NCBI GenBank assembly: GCA_052246295.1
Contig: JBQQCO010000003.1
Source of the DNA: Piscibacillus sp052246295
Lineage (GTDB): Bacteria; Bacillota; Bacilli; Bacillales; Alkalibacillaceae
DNA: 64,000 bases
Strand: one strand, 5' to 3'
Under the pieces are notes generated by a model. That model did no database searches. It saw nothing but the letters and a program-made list of their open reading frames with translations, and was not told the origin of the DNA. The stretch's first letter is position 1. Every line of letters starts with the position of its first letter. This document shows, piece by piece, positions 42,712 to 51,459 of this stretch. A program made the translations under genes and the position numbers.

Positions 42712-43329
42712 TTAAAACAGGAAAGAGAATAGAGCGTTGAATGTGCCGTTTTCAAACATGATATAGATTCCTAGTGCTATAAAAACAATGGGAACGATCC
42801 AACGTTGATACTTCTCAATTTTTTCCGCTACAAAGTTCAAATGGGCTAAACGATAGCCGGCATAGAGTAAAACACCAATCATAATTAAAATGACGATAAT
42901 CGTAACAACGAGTTCAGTCGCATTTAACGTTGTGAAATACGGTACATAAATGGAAAAGTCATCCGCACTGGAAGCCAATACGATAAAAGTGACTGACACC
43001 CATAACTGATTAAACCTACCTGAAGAAAATATGGACAAAATTTTGCCTTCATCTTCATCCTCTTCTCCTTTAATCCATATTTTTATACCTAAGTAAAGTG
43101 GTAAAAGTCCAAGTATTCCTATAACCCATTGTTGGGGAATTAGGTTAACAACTCCTAGAGCAACTACAAGACTTGCTCCTATAACAAGTATCGTTCCAAT
43201 ATACTTACCTATCCAAATATGTTTTTCCTGTCCTTTTTTAATTTGCGAAAACAAGAGAATCAAAATAACAAGATAATCAATTCCTGTTGCTACATAAACA
43301 GCAGCTGCTGTTAGTATCGTTGTAATCAT
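42712..43329 (-). CDS. cadD: CadD-family cadmium resistance transporter
   Basis: A 205-residue membrane protein with five or six helices. VASSADDFSIYVPYFTTL and TGIDYLVILILLFSQ fit the CadD family, known from S. aureus plasmids for cadmium efflux. An acidic loop (GEEDEDEGK) lies between helices 3 and 4. It stands 74 bases after cadA on the same strand; the three cad genes are thus together and should all follow CadC control. Confidence 0.85.
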   Translation of the reverse strand: MITTILTAAAVYVATGIDYLVILILLFSQIKKGQEKHIWIGKYIGTILVIGASLVVALGVVNLIPQQWVIGILGLLPLYLGIKIWIKGEEDEDEGKILSIFSSGRFNQLWVSVTFIVLASSADDFSIYVPYFTTLNATELVVTIIVILIMIGVLLYAGYRLAHLNFVAEKIEKYQRWIVPIVFIALGIYIMFENGTFNALFSFLF

Positions 43330-43403
43330 TTTTTCAGCTCCTTTTTGGGATAGGGCTTCTCAATGGAAAGAAAAGCCCTTAGATTGCAAATATATGTTTA
43401 TAT

Positions 43404-45791
43404 TTATCTCTCTTTCACTCGCATTAGCCTTAAACCATTTAATGCTACCAAAAGAGTTGCTCCCATATCTGAAAGTATGGCAATCCAAAGTGTTAACCAA
43501 CCGGGGACAACCAGTAATAAGGCAATAAATTTAATAGCTAGTGCAAAGGTAATATTTTGCTTAATTATAGTAAGTGCTTTTCGGCTTAGTTTCACAGAAA
43601 ATGGAAGTTTTCTTAAATCGTCCCCCATTAAAGCTACATCTGCTGTTTCAAGGGCAGTATCTGTTCCAGCTCCACCCATTGCAATTCCAACAGTAGAGGC
43701 AGCTAACGCAGGGGCATCATTGACACCATCTCCAACCATCGCTACGTTGCCATATTTAGATCTCAATTGTTTAATAAATTCTAATTTGTCTTGTGGCAAT
43801 AGTTCTGCTTGAATATCCGTTACCCCAACATGACCTCCAATTGCATTGGCTGTACCTTTGTTGTCACCTGTAAGCATGATGGTTTTTTTGATTCCAAGTT
43901 GATGTAACTTTTGAATAATTTCCTTGCTTGATTCACGTACTTCATCAGCTACTGCAATGACAGCAAGCATTTCTTTTTCGGTTCCAACCACCATTACAGT
44001 TTTACCCTGATTTTGAAGGGACTTAACAAGTTGATCTTGTTCGTTATTAAAATCAACTGATAGATTCTCAAATAATTTCGGATTTCCAATGTAGTAAGTC
44101 GTGCCGTTAATAGTACCCTTAATTCCTTTTCCTGTGATAGAAGAGAAATCATCCACAATTACATCATAAGGAATGTTCTCCTCTTCTGCTTTTTTCATAA
44201 TGGCTGAAGCGAGAGGGTGCTGAGAGCGATATTCTAATGCAGTAATGATAGATAACATTTCTTTTGCATTTCCCTGATTGTTTATCACTTTAAAATCTGT
44301 TACAACTGGAATTCCTTTTGTTAATGTACCCGTTTTGTCAAAGGCAATCGCTTTTAAGGCGCCCATTTCTTCCAGATAAATTCCGCCTTTGATAAGCACA
44401 CCTTTTTTAGCTGCATTTCCAATGGCTGAAACAATAGAAATTGGGGTTGAAATAACTAATGCACAAGGACAACCAACGACAAGAACAGCTAGCCCTTGGT
44501 AAACCCATGTTCCCCAGCTCCCACCAAATAATAATGGTGGCACAACAGCAACCAGTCCTGCGATAATCATAATAATAGGTGTATAATATTTTGCAAATTT
44601 ATCTACAAACGCTTGAGATGGCGCACGTTCCCCTTGAGCCTCTTCGACAAGGTGAATAATTTTGGAGATTGTTGTATCTTCAACAAGCTTTGTTACTTTA
44701 ACCTCAAGCATTCCCTCTTCGTTTAATGTTCCTGCAAAAACTTCATCATCCACTGTTTTCTCGACAGGGACTGACTCGCCTGTAATAGCCGCTTGATTAA
44801 CAGCAGAGTAACCATTTACTACTACACCATCCATAGCAAGCTTTTGACCGGGTTTCACAATCATAATATCGCCAACAGCAATATCATCAACATGGATCAT
44901 CATTTCTTGTCCATTTCTTCTAACAAGCGCCTCTTTAGGAGCAATATCCATTAAAGATCGAATCGATTGTCTTGCTCGATCCATAGAGAATCTTTCTAGA
45001 GATTCACTAATTGCAAAGAGAATAACAACAATTGCACCTTCTGCCCATTCGCCAATAATAGCTGCTCCAATAATAGCCACTGTCATAAGAGTTTTCATGT
45101 CAAATTCAAAATGTAGCAAGTTTTGAAACCCGACTTTAAAGAGTGAATATCCGCCAATTACTATCGCTGCTGCAAACAATAGGGAAGTAATAATATTTTC
45201 TTCTCCATTAACAAACTGAGAAATATAACCAAAAACGATTAATAAAGAAGCATATAATAACGTGCTGTGTTTTTTATAAAATGGCTCTTTTTCTTCTTTA
45301 ACCTCTTGTTTCTCTTCTCTTAATGGTTTATCTTGAGTCACTTTAAGATTTTCAAAAGCACCAGCTTTTTCTAATTCTTCAATGGTTGTATCGCCATATA
45401 CCTCGATTTTAGACGCTCCAAAATTTACTTTTGCATCCTGAACCCCTGATAAGTTTTTTACATTCTTTTCGAATTTGCCCGCACAATTAGCACACGAAAA
45501 TCCTTCAACCCGGTACACGTTTTTATCCTGATGAACAACAATTGGTGATTGCCGTTTTGGTTTTTCAGGCATTACTTTAAGGTTTTCAAAAGCTCCTGCT
45601 TTCTCTAATTCTTCAACAGTTGCATCACCATACACAGATATTTTAGATGCGCCGAAATTAACTTTTGCGTCTTGAACATTGGGTAGTTTCTTAACATTTC
45701 TTTCGAATTTCCCTGCACAATTCGCACATGAAAAGCCTTGTACTCGGTAGGAAGTCATTTCCAATTCGGATCGATCGGCTTGTTCAGACAT
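43404..45791 (-). CDS. cadA: Cd/Zn/Pb-translocating P1B-type ATPase
   Basis: A 795-residue ATP-driven heavy-metal exporter. Two metal-binding domains at the start carry GFSCANC (Cys 22/25 and Cys 100/103); they are nearly identical over about 55 residues, a recent internal duplication. The transmembrane CPC lies in VLVVGCPCALVISTP, the phosphorylated Asp in FDKTGTLTKG, the HP motif in RSQHPLASAI and the hinge in MVGDGVNDAPAL. The CPC plus absence of a copper-type start fits the Cd/Zn group. It overlaps cadC by 8 bases. Confidence 0.93.
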   Translation of the reverse strand: MSEQADRSELEMTSYRVQGFSCANCAGKFERNVKKLPNVQDAKVNFGASKISVYGDATVEELEKAGAFENLKVMPEKPKRQSPIVVHQDKNVYRVEGFSCANCAGKFEKNVKNLSGVQDAKVNFGASKIEVYGDTTIEELEKAGAFENLKVTQDKPLREEKQEVKEEKEPFYKKHSTLLYASLLIVFGYISQFVNGEENIITSLLFAAAIVIGGYSLFKVGFQNLLHFEFDMKTLMTVAIIGAAIIGEWAEGAIVVILFAISESLERFSMDRARQSIRSLMDIAPKEALVRRNGQEMMIHVDDIAVGDIMIVKPGQKLAMDGVVVNGYSAVNQAAITGESVPVEKTVDDEVFAGTLNEEGMLEVKVTKLVEDTTISKIIHLVEEAQGERAPSQAFVDKFAKYYTPIIMIIAGLVAVVPPLLFGGSWGTWVYQGLAVLVVGCPCALVISTPISIVSAIGNAAKKGVLIKGGIYLEEMGALKAIAFDKTGTLTKGIPVVTDFKVINNQGNAKEMLSIITALEYRSQHPLASAIMKKAEEENIPYDVIVDDFSSITGKGIKGTINGTTYYIGNPKLFENLSVDFNNEQDQLVKSLQNQGKTVMVVGTEKEMLAVIAVADEVRESSKEIIQKLHQLGIKKTIMLTGDNKGTANAIGGHVGVTDIQAELLPQDKLEFIKQLRSKYGNVAMVGDGVNDAPALAASTVGIAMGGAGTDTALETADVALMGDDLRKLPFSVKLSRKALTIIKQNITFALAIKFIALLLVVPGWLTLWIAILSDMGATLLVALNGLRLMRVKER

Positions 45792-46152
45792 TTACCTCCA
45801 CCTCTTTCTTGTGTGTTAATGCAATCATCATAATTTGTTTGATATGTTCATCGTTTAACGAATAAAAGGAGAGCTTTCCTTCCTTTCGATATTTGACAAT
45901 CCTTTGCTTATAAAGTGTTCGTAAATGATGAGAAGCATTAGCAACCGTAACTCCTAAGATATTCGCTATATCACAAACACATAGTTCATCATCTCGACAT
46001 AAAGCATAGGTGATTTTTGCTCTATTTTCGTCGGCAATTGCTTTTAACATTTGAGAAACACCTGAAATATCTACTGCTCGTAAATCACCCTGTATTCGAT
46101 TAACTTTTTCCTCGTCATAACAAAAAATTTCACAAGTATCTTTCTTATTCAA
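45784..46152 (-). CDS. cadC: ArsR/SmtB-family cadmium-sensing repressor
   Basis: A 122-residue winged-helix repressor that lets go of DNA when it binds Cd, Pb or Zn. The four cysteines of the CadC sensor site are present: Cys 7 and 11 (CEIFC) and Cys 58 and 60 (ELCVCDIANILGV). The HTH is VTVANASHHLRTLYKQRIV. It is the first gene of cadC-cadA-cadD, with two matching operators upstream (next entries). Confidence 0.92.
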   Translation of the reverse strand: MNKKDTCEIFCYDEEKVNRIQGDLRAVDISGVSQMLKAIADENRAKITYALCRDDELCVCDIANILGVTVANASHHLRTLYKQRIVKYRKEGKLSFYSLNDEHIKQIMMIALTHKKEVEVNV

Positions 46153-46160
46153 ATCATCAC

Positions 46161-46185
46161 CTCATTCAAGTATTTGTTTGAATAT
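46161..46185. promoter_or_regulatory. CadC operator (cadO-type)
   Basis: ATTCAAG-TATTTG-TTTGAAT is an inverted repeat just before cadC. Read on the minus strand it is close to the cad operator of plasmid pI258 as I recall it (ACTCAAATAAATATTTGAAT). Confidence 0.65.
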
Positions 46186-46208
46186 AGAATAACCTTTTTT
46201 CATTTCTT

Positions 46209-46228
46209 ATTCAAGTGAAAACTTGAGT
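46209..46228. promoter_or_regulatory. Second CadC-like inverted repeat
   Basis: ATTCAAGTGAAAACTTGAGT is another TTCAAG/CTTGAA palindrome 45 bp further upstream of cadC. The region between here and 46570 is AT-rich and shows no gene. Confidence 0.5.
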
Positions 46229-46569
46229 GAAATAAAAGAAGAATTGGGATTTCCCATTTTTAATAATAATTTCCTCAACTAATCTTCCCGTTAGGAGTCT
46301 CAGTGCAATATGAATAACCGGATTACAATGTAAAATCAGTAAAAAATCACATGCAATATTAGCTATAGCTTAAAATGTTCTACAATGAGATGATTGATAA
46401 GAAAAAAGAATAAAAGCGTCCAATAAAAATGGTTAATTTATTTTATTATCATGAATGTTTGTTTCCTATTTTAGATATTTATCATATAGGAATGTGTCCA
46501 ACTCATTACATTAGGAAAACTCAATACTTTACAGGGTTTATTTACTTGGACATATTTTAAGGTAGTATA

Positions 46570-46941
46570 AGAGCTGGGTTTATTATGCAAAAGCTTGAAG
46601 GTGATGGTATGGCCTTTGTTCATGCTGGTGGAACCATTCACCGAAAGGATTTAAAAGAGGGCGAGACTCTGCGCGTTGATACAGGTTGTCTCGTTGCGTT
46701 AACAAGAGACGTTGATTATGATATTCAATATGTCGGTGGAGTTAAAACGGCGTTATTTGGTGGTGAAGGATTATTCTTCGCTACTCTTAAAGGACCTGGA
46801 TCAGTTTGGGTACAATCGTTACCATTTAGCCGTTTAGCTAGTCGTGTGTTTGCCGCAACGCCCGAACGTGGAGGAGAACAAAAAGGAGAAGGCAGCTTAG
46901 CCCAAGGCTTATTCGACATTTTCGGTGGCGACAGAAGATGA
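46570..46941 (+). pseudogene. AIM24/TIGR00266-family gene, 5' part lost
   Basis: Only about 120 C-terminal residues remain of a family whose members have about 265. The segment MQKLEGDGMAFVHAGGTIH through ALFGGEGLFFATLKGPGSVWVQSLPFSRLASR is very well kept. A family-like match also reaches three codons before the ATG at 46585 (AGFI) and stops there; an in-frame stop lies at 46558. The cadmium/recombinase island begins at this junction, so its arrival or a later deletion removed the first half. It is probably non-functional. Confidence 0.75.
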
Positions 46942-47005
46942 TTTGAATGACTCATTAATATTTTACACATACTAACCTTAATTCTTCGGATTGAGGTGAT
47001 GATAG

Positions 47006-47179
47006 ATGGGTAAAGATGAACATAAATCTAAAAGCAGAAATCCCATAGCGCAAACGCCTAAGAACCAACTGAGAGCTCAAGATGTTGAGTTTTCTCAATC
47101 AATGGCTGATCAAGAAGATTTAGAAGCACAAGCAAGAGCTCGTGAGGCTGAACGCCGCCAAGAAAATCAAAAACGATAG
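47006..47179 (+). CDS. YfhD-family small protein (57 aa)
   Basis: A 57-residue charged protein: KSRNPIAQTPKNQLRAQDVEFSQSMADQEDLEAQAR resembles the YfhD family of Bacillaceae (polar start, ADxED, Ala/Arg-rich end). GAGGTGATG precedes the ATG. Its role is unknown; relatives are associated with spores or forespore expression. It lies 64 bases after the AIM24 remnant, on the same strand, and just before element Y. Confidence 0.65.
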   Translation: MGKDEHKSKSRNPIAQTPKNQLRAQDVEFSQSMADQEDLEAQARAREAERRQENQKR

Positions 47180-47190
47180 TAAGATGAAAC

Positions 47191-47564
47191 GAGGTTGGGA
47201 CAAAAGAAAAGTAGTTGATCAGGAAACGAATATTGAGTGCTTTTAGCGTAGTCAAAATGCTGAGACACCTGGTCGGCTAAAAACGGCCACGTCCTGCGCC
47301 TGCGATTACTCGGCGCAAACTTAAGCAAAGAAGTAACGCAAGCAGCATTTGTGGCCAACGCCGACACTAGACCGTCCAGGTCGTCGCAGGAACAGCACGA
47401 GCTGAAAATCACCCCAAATGAACTGGAGTGAGTTTGGGGAAGTTGAAGCCGTGCCTGCGGTAACAGAAGCATTTTGACTTAGCAAAAATGAAGACGAATA
47501 TTAGGAGTGATATGCTCCATAATATTCGTCTTTTCTAGGCCTACAAATGTTTTGTCCCGGGCTC
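47191..47564 (-). mobile_element. Element Y: 374-bp non-coding repeat, inverted relative of element X
   Basis: The ends GAGGTTGGGACAAAA and TTTTGTCCCGGGCTC are imperfect inverted repeats (12 of 15). Inner parts match element X read in reverse: CGAATATTGAGTGCT, CTCAGCATTTTGAC-type sequence, the AAGACGAATATTA hairpin. Between CTGAGACACCTG and GCAGGAACAGCACG it carries an insert (47271-47393) that X lacks. A frame of 101 residues here is not a gene. Confidence 0.8.
47271..47393. repeat. Nested element N inside Y
   Basis: The insert begins GTCGGCTAA and ends near GCCGAC, short inverted ends, and holds CGTCCTGCGCCTGCGATTAC and GGCGCAAACTTAAGC, which also occur inside element Z (about 54750-54840). 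Element X lacks it at the same place, so it behaves as a separate insertion. Confidence 0.65.
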
Positions 47565-47568
47565 GTTT

Positions 47569-48039
47569 CTATTTACGTTTTATACCAATAACTCTTCCCA
47601 CTTGTTTCGGTCGACTCATGCCTTTATGAACCGACCAGGCTTCCTCGATTTTATGAAGAAATTCATCAGGAAAACTTGCTGATTTTCTAGTTTGATGATT
47701 CACACCAATAACCATTTGTTCACTCGTTGCAACAGGCGTTCCTGCTTCATTTTTCATAATAAAAAACAAATGCATGCGTTTTGAGTCATAGTCAATTAAT
47801 TGCCAATCCAGTTGTAATGTTTCACCTAGTAGAACTTCTTTCAAGTAGCAAATATGTGATTCCAATGTGAAATATGTATAGTTATAATCATTTAATTTTT
47901 CACGTGTAATGCCAAGACTTAACATCATTTGAAAACCAGCTTTACTAAAAACTTTGGCGTACTCTGCATCATTCATATGCCCGTTATAATCGACCCAATC
48001 TTCTTAAACCTGAACCTTGTAATTTAATGAAACAGTCAT
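47569..48039 (-). pseudogene. Acyl-CoA thioesterase (hotdog, 4HBT type) with premature stop
   Basis: The full frame starts at ATG 48039 behind a strong AAAGGAGG site and reads MTVSLNYKVQV, then TAA at 48004-48006, then EDWVDYNGHMNDAEYAKVFS and the rest of a normal thioesterase. The active-site Asp of DYNGHMN lies between the stop and the next ATG (47976), so a restarted product of 135 residues would lack it. A single change such as CAA to TAA would explain this. It may be decayed or a sequencing error. Confidence 0.8.
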
Positions 48040-48060
48040 CCAGTTTCCTCCTTTTAAAAA

Positions 48061-48090
48061 TATGCTAGCAGGGATTGCCCTACTAGCATA
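48061..48090 (-). terminator. Terminator of copA
   Basis: TATGCTAGCAGGG and CCCTACTAGCATA form a stem with one mismatch, followed on the minus strand by TTTTTAAAA. Confidence 0.75.
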
Positions 48091-48095
48091 CAGGT

Positions 48096-50516
48096 TTATA
48101 TTTTTTGTTTTTTCAAGCGTAACGAGTTCGATACAACCGATACGGAGCTAAATGCCATGGCAGCTCCCGCTACCCATGGAGCTAGTAAACCAACTGCTGC
48201 GACTGGAATACCCATACTATTATAGAAGAATGCCCAGAATAAGTTCTGTCTTATATTTCTCATGGTTTTCTTACTCAATTTAATCGCGTAAGAAATATTG
48301 GACAAGTCTCCTCCAACTAACGTTACATCAGCTGCTTCTATTGCAACATCCGTACCCGTTCCTATTGCCATACCTATATCAGCAGTCGCTAACGCTGGAG
48401 CATCGTTAATACCGTCACCAACCATCGCAACTTTCTTACCTTCATCTTGTAATTTTTTCACTTGATCAGCTTTATGCTCAGGTAAAACTTCTGCGAATAC
48501 GTTGTCTTCAGAAATACCAACTTCTTTTGCAACTGCTCTAGCTGTTCGAGTGTTATCCCCAGTCATCATATAGACTTCAACACCAAGGTCTTGTAATTCT
48601 TTAATGGCAGCTGTTGAAGTCGGTTTTACCGTATCAGCAATTGCGATCACAAACCTTAGTTCTTGATCAATAGCTGCTAAAACAGCTGTTTTGCCTTCTT
48701 TTTCAAACTCTTGTAGTTTATCTTCGGCAAAATCTGTATTAATTCCTTTTTCAGTCATTAATTTTCTTGTTCCTATTAATATCTCTCGATCCGACACATT
48801 AGCTAGAATCCCGTGACCGGAAACTGCTTCAAACGTTGATGGATCTTGCACTTCATAATCATGTTCTGTTGCATAAGCCATAACCGCTTCAGCTAACGGG
48901 TGCTCTGAACGTTTTTCAGCTCCTGCAACTAAAGCAAAGTCTTCTTCAGATCCCGAAATAGTTACAACATTTGTAACACGCGGCTTTCCTTCTGTAATTG
49001 TTCCTGTTTTATCTAATAAGACAGCTTCAATAGACTGTGTGCCTTCTAGGTATTCTCCACCTTTAAATAAAATCCCTTTCTCTGCACTACGCCCTGAACC
49101 AACCATAATAGAAGTTGGTGTCGCAAGACCTAATGCACAAGGACAGGCGATTACCAAGACAGCAATTGATGCTTCCAATGCTGATGACCATACACCAGGA
49201 TCAACAATCAAGAACCATACAAAGAATGTGACAATGGCAATTGCAACAACTATTGGCACAAAGATTCCAGAAATTTTATCCGCCATTCGTTGAATTGGAG
49301 CTTTTGAACCTTGTGCTTCTTCAACGATTTTAATAATACCTGAAAGTGCAGTATCTTTTCCTACCTTTTTTGCCACCATAGTAATTGTACCGTTTTTATT
49401 AATCGTCGAACCTATGACAGGATCATTTTCATTTTTATCGACTGGAATTGATTCTCCTGTAATCATCGATTCATCGATGGATGACGACCCTTGAATCACT
49501 TCACCATCGACTGGAATTTTTTCACCTGGTTTAACGATAATGTGATCCCCGACTTGAACTTGCTCTACCGGGATTCGCTCCTCTTCACCATTGCGTAAAA
49601 CGGTCGCTTCTTTTGCTTGTAGTTTTAACAAATTCGTAATAGCAGCTGTTGTACGTCCCTTTGCCAATGCTTCAAAATATTTACCTAGTATAATGAGTGT
49701 AATGATGATGGCACTTGTTTCAAAATACAATTCAGCATGCATCGTTAAACCTGTCTGCCACATCAAGGTCTGAACCACACTGTAAAAATACGCTGCTGAG
49801 GTACCTAATGCGACTAATACATCCATATTAGCACTCTTATTGGCTAAAGCCCTGTAAGCTCCAGTGTAAAATGGCCAACCAACGTAAAATTGTACGATTG
49901 TCGCTAATACAAATTGTGTCCAGGGATATTCAATAAATGCTGGTGCTGACAAACCTATGTCAAACGGCATATGCCCCAGCATGGTTAATAATAGTGGGAA
50001 AGAAAAAATTGCTGAAAAGATAAACAGCCTTTTCTTTTCACGAATTTCTTTTTCCTTGTGAGACTCTTTTTCCTCATTATCTTGTTTAACGACTGCTTCA
50101 TAACCTAACTTTTTAACTTTTTCTAAGACATCGTCTAATGATACGACCCCAGGGGTATATTCAATCGTTCCAGATTCTGTCGCTAAGTTAATGTTAGCTT
50201 CCTTAATACCTTCCATTTTAGAAAGGCCTTTTTCAATTCGGGTTGAACATGCAGCACAAGTCATCCCTCTAATATCGAGCTCAACCTTTTCTTCTTGAAC
50301 ACCGTAACCCAGCTTTTGAATCCGATCGATTACATCGTGAACAGTAGCTTGATTTTCATCAAATGAGACTGATGCTTTTTCCATTGATAAGTTCACATTC
50401 GCATCGACCCCATCCATCTTATTTAAAACTTTTTCTATTCTAGTAGAACAGGCTGAACACGTCATACCTGTAATATCTAATTGGGTTTGTTTACGGTTAT
50501 TCTCTTCCGTAGCCAA
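48096..50516 (-). CDS. copA: Copper-exporting P1B-type ATPase
   Basis: An 806-residue copper(I) exporter. Two metal-binding domains begin with GMTCSAC (Cys 20/23) and GMTCAAC (Cys 87/90). The transmembrane CPC is in VIACPCALGLATP, the phosphorylated Asp in DKTGTITEG, HP in RSEHPLAEAV and the hinge in MVGDGINDAPAL; the late YN and MxxSS signature residues of copper pumps are in FYNSMGIPVAA and AMAFSSVSVVSNSLRL. It follows csoR by 13 bases, so the repressor and pump are one operon. Confidence 0.95.
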   Translation of the reverse strand: MATEENNRKQTQLDITGMTCSACSTRIEKVLNKMDGVDANVNLSMEKASVSFDENQATVHDVIDRIQKLGYGVQEEKVELDIRGMTCAACSTRIEKGLSKMEGIKEANINLATESGTIEYTPGVVSLDDVLEKVKKLGYEAVVKQDNEEKESHKEKEIREKKRLFIFSAIFSFPLLLTMLGHMPFDIGLSAPAFIEYPWTQFVLATIVQFYVGWPFYTGAYRALANKSANMDVLVALGTSAAYFYSVVQTLMWQTGLTMHAELYFETSAIIITLIILGKYFEALAKGRTTAAITNLLKLQAKEATVLRNGEEERIPVEQVQVGDHIIVKPGEKIPVDGEVIQGSSSIDESMITGESIPVDKNENDPVIGSTINKNGTITMVAKKVGKDTALSGIIKIVEEAQGSKAPIQRMADKISGIFVPIVVAIAIVTFFVWFLIVDPGVWSSALEASIAVLVIACPCALGLATPTSIMVGSGRSAEKGILFKGGEYLEGTQSIEAVLLDKTGTITEGKPRVTNVVTISGSEEDFALVAGAEKRSEHPLAEAVMAYATEHDYEVQDPSTFEAVSGHGILANVSDREILIGTRKLMTEKGINTDFAEDKLQEFEKEGKTAVLAAIDQELRFVIAIADTVKPTSTAAIKELQDLGVEVYMMTGDNTRTARAVAKEVGISEDNVFAEVLPEHKADQVKKLQDEGKKVAMVGDGINDAPALATADIGMAIGTGTDVAIEAADVTLVGGDLSNISYAIKLSKKTMRNIRQNLFWAFFYNSMGIPVAAVGLLAPWVAGAAMAFSSVSVVSNSLRLKKQKI

Positions 50517-50529
50517 TTATAACCCTCCT

Positions 50530-50847
50530 TTATTTTGAGTACTGCTTGATGACTTTCATGAGTTCATCCATATATTCATCACCATTACCTTCTTTAACCG
50601 CGTTCGTCACACACATCTTGGCATGGCGCTCTAACATTTGATACCCAACTTTATCTAGAGCAGCTTGAACTGCAGAGATTTGCACCAACACATCGACACA
50701 ATAGCGATCGTCTTCTACCATCTTTTGCAAGCCTCTAACTTGACCTTCAATTCTTTTCAACCGATTCGTTATACCCTCTTTTTCTGAATTCGTTCGAGGT
50801 ACAACAGGTTCATCTTGATTCACCATTTTAACGTCTTTTTGGTCCAC
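50530..50847 (-). CDS. csoR: Copper-sensing repressor CsoR
   Basis: A 105-residue all-helical repressor. The Cu(I) ligands Cys-His-Cys are seen in DDRYCVDVLVQ and LERHAKMCVTNAV; RLKRIEGQVRGLQKMVE is the DNA-facing helix of the CsoR/RcnR family. A GTG at 50856 lies inside the ribosome site GAGAGGTG, so I take the GTG at 50847. It heads the csoR-copA operon with a CsoR-type site just upstream. Confidence 0.93.
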   Translation of the reverse strand: MDQKDVKMVNQDEPVVPRTNSEKEGITNRLKRIEGQVRGLQKMVEDDRYCVDVLVQISAVQAALDKVGYQMLERHAKMCVTNAVKEGNGDEYMDELMKVIKQYSK

Positions 50848-50872
50848 TTTTTTCACCTCTCAATTAATACAC

Positions 50873-50890
50873 TATACCCCCCTAATGTAT
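50873..50890. promoter_or_regulatory. CsoR operator before csoR-copA
   Basis: TATACCCCCCTAATGTAT has the ATAC...GTAT ends and C-run expected of CsoR sites. It lies 26 bases before the csoR start, so csoR would be autorepressed. Confidence 0.6.
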
Positions 50891-51015
50891 TTTGTCAACA
50901 AAAAGAAGGTGTTATATTTAAAATAGGCTATTTTATTAATACAAAAACTAAACTTATGATACATTTTTTAAAATATATATAACCATTAGTTTGTTTATAA
51001 ATCGAGCTATAAAAG

Positions 51016-51041
51016 ATCCCCGCTCTATTTGAACGGGGAAT
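51016..51041 (-). terminator. Terminator of copZ
   Basis: TCCCCG and CGGGGA form a hairpin with an 11-base loop, followed by TCTTTTATAG on the minus strand. Confidence 0.65.
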
Positions 51042-51046
51042 ACCAA

Positions 51047-51256
51047 TTAAGCTACAACATCGTAGCCTTGTTCGTCGATTGCTTCCTTAAGCTGATCAAC
51101 TGAAACTTTTGAGTCATCATATTTAACGTCAACTTTACCTTCACCTAGGTTAACGTTTACTCCTGATACACCATCTAATTCATTTAATGCACCTTCAACT
51201 GAAGATACACAATGTCCGCATGACATACCTTGAACCGTCAGTGTTACCTCTTTCAT
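51047..51256 (-). CDS. copZ: Copper chaperone CopZ
   Basis: A 69-residue HMA-domain chaperone that carries Cu(I) to CopA. The metal site is GMSCGHCVSS and the full ferredoxin-like pattern follows (VSGVNVNLGEGKVDVKYDDS...QLKEAIDEQGYDVVA). It is a separate transcript from csoR-copA, with its own CsoR-type site upstream and terminator downstream. Confidence 0.95.
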   Translation of the reverse strand: MKEVTLTVQGMSCGHCVSSVEGALNELDGVSGVNVNLGEGKVDVKYDDSKVSVDQLKEAIDEQGYDVVA

Positions 51257-51297
51257 GATTATGACCCCTTTCTTAAATTGTCTGACTTTAATATATC

Positions 51298-51314
51298 ATA
51301 CCCCCGAAAGGTAT
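51298..51314. promoter_or_regulatory. CsoR operator before copZ
   Basis: ATACCCCCGAAAGGTAT is an inverted repeat with ATACC/GGTAT arms and the C-run of CsoR sites, about 40 bases before the copZ ATG. Confidence 0.65.
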
Positions 51315-51459
51315 TCAATGTTAGTGCTCAAAAAAACTTTTAATTCTTAATCATAAAATCAACTTGTCTATATGATACCCACTCAAAGTATTTTTATCAT
51401 AAACATGAAGACAAGCGTATATCTTAGTAGAGTAATGAATATTTAAGGAGGCACACTTA

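Noticed and set aside
47167..47472. 101-residue minus-strand frame
   Set aside because: It lies wholly in element Y and resembles the translated repeat in X and Z.
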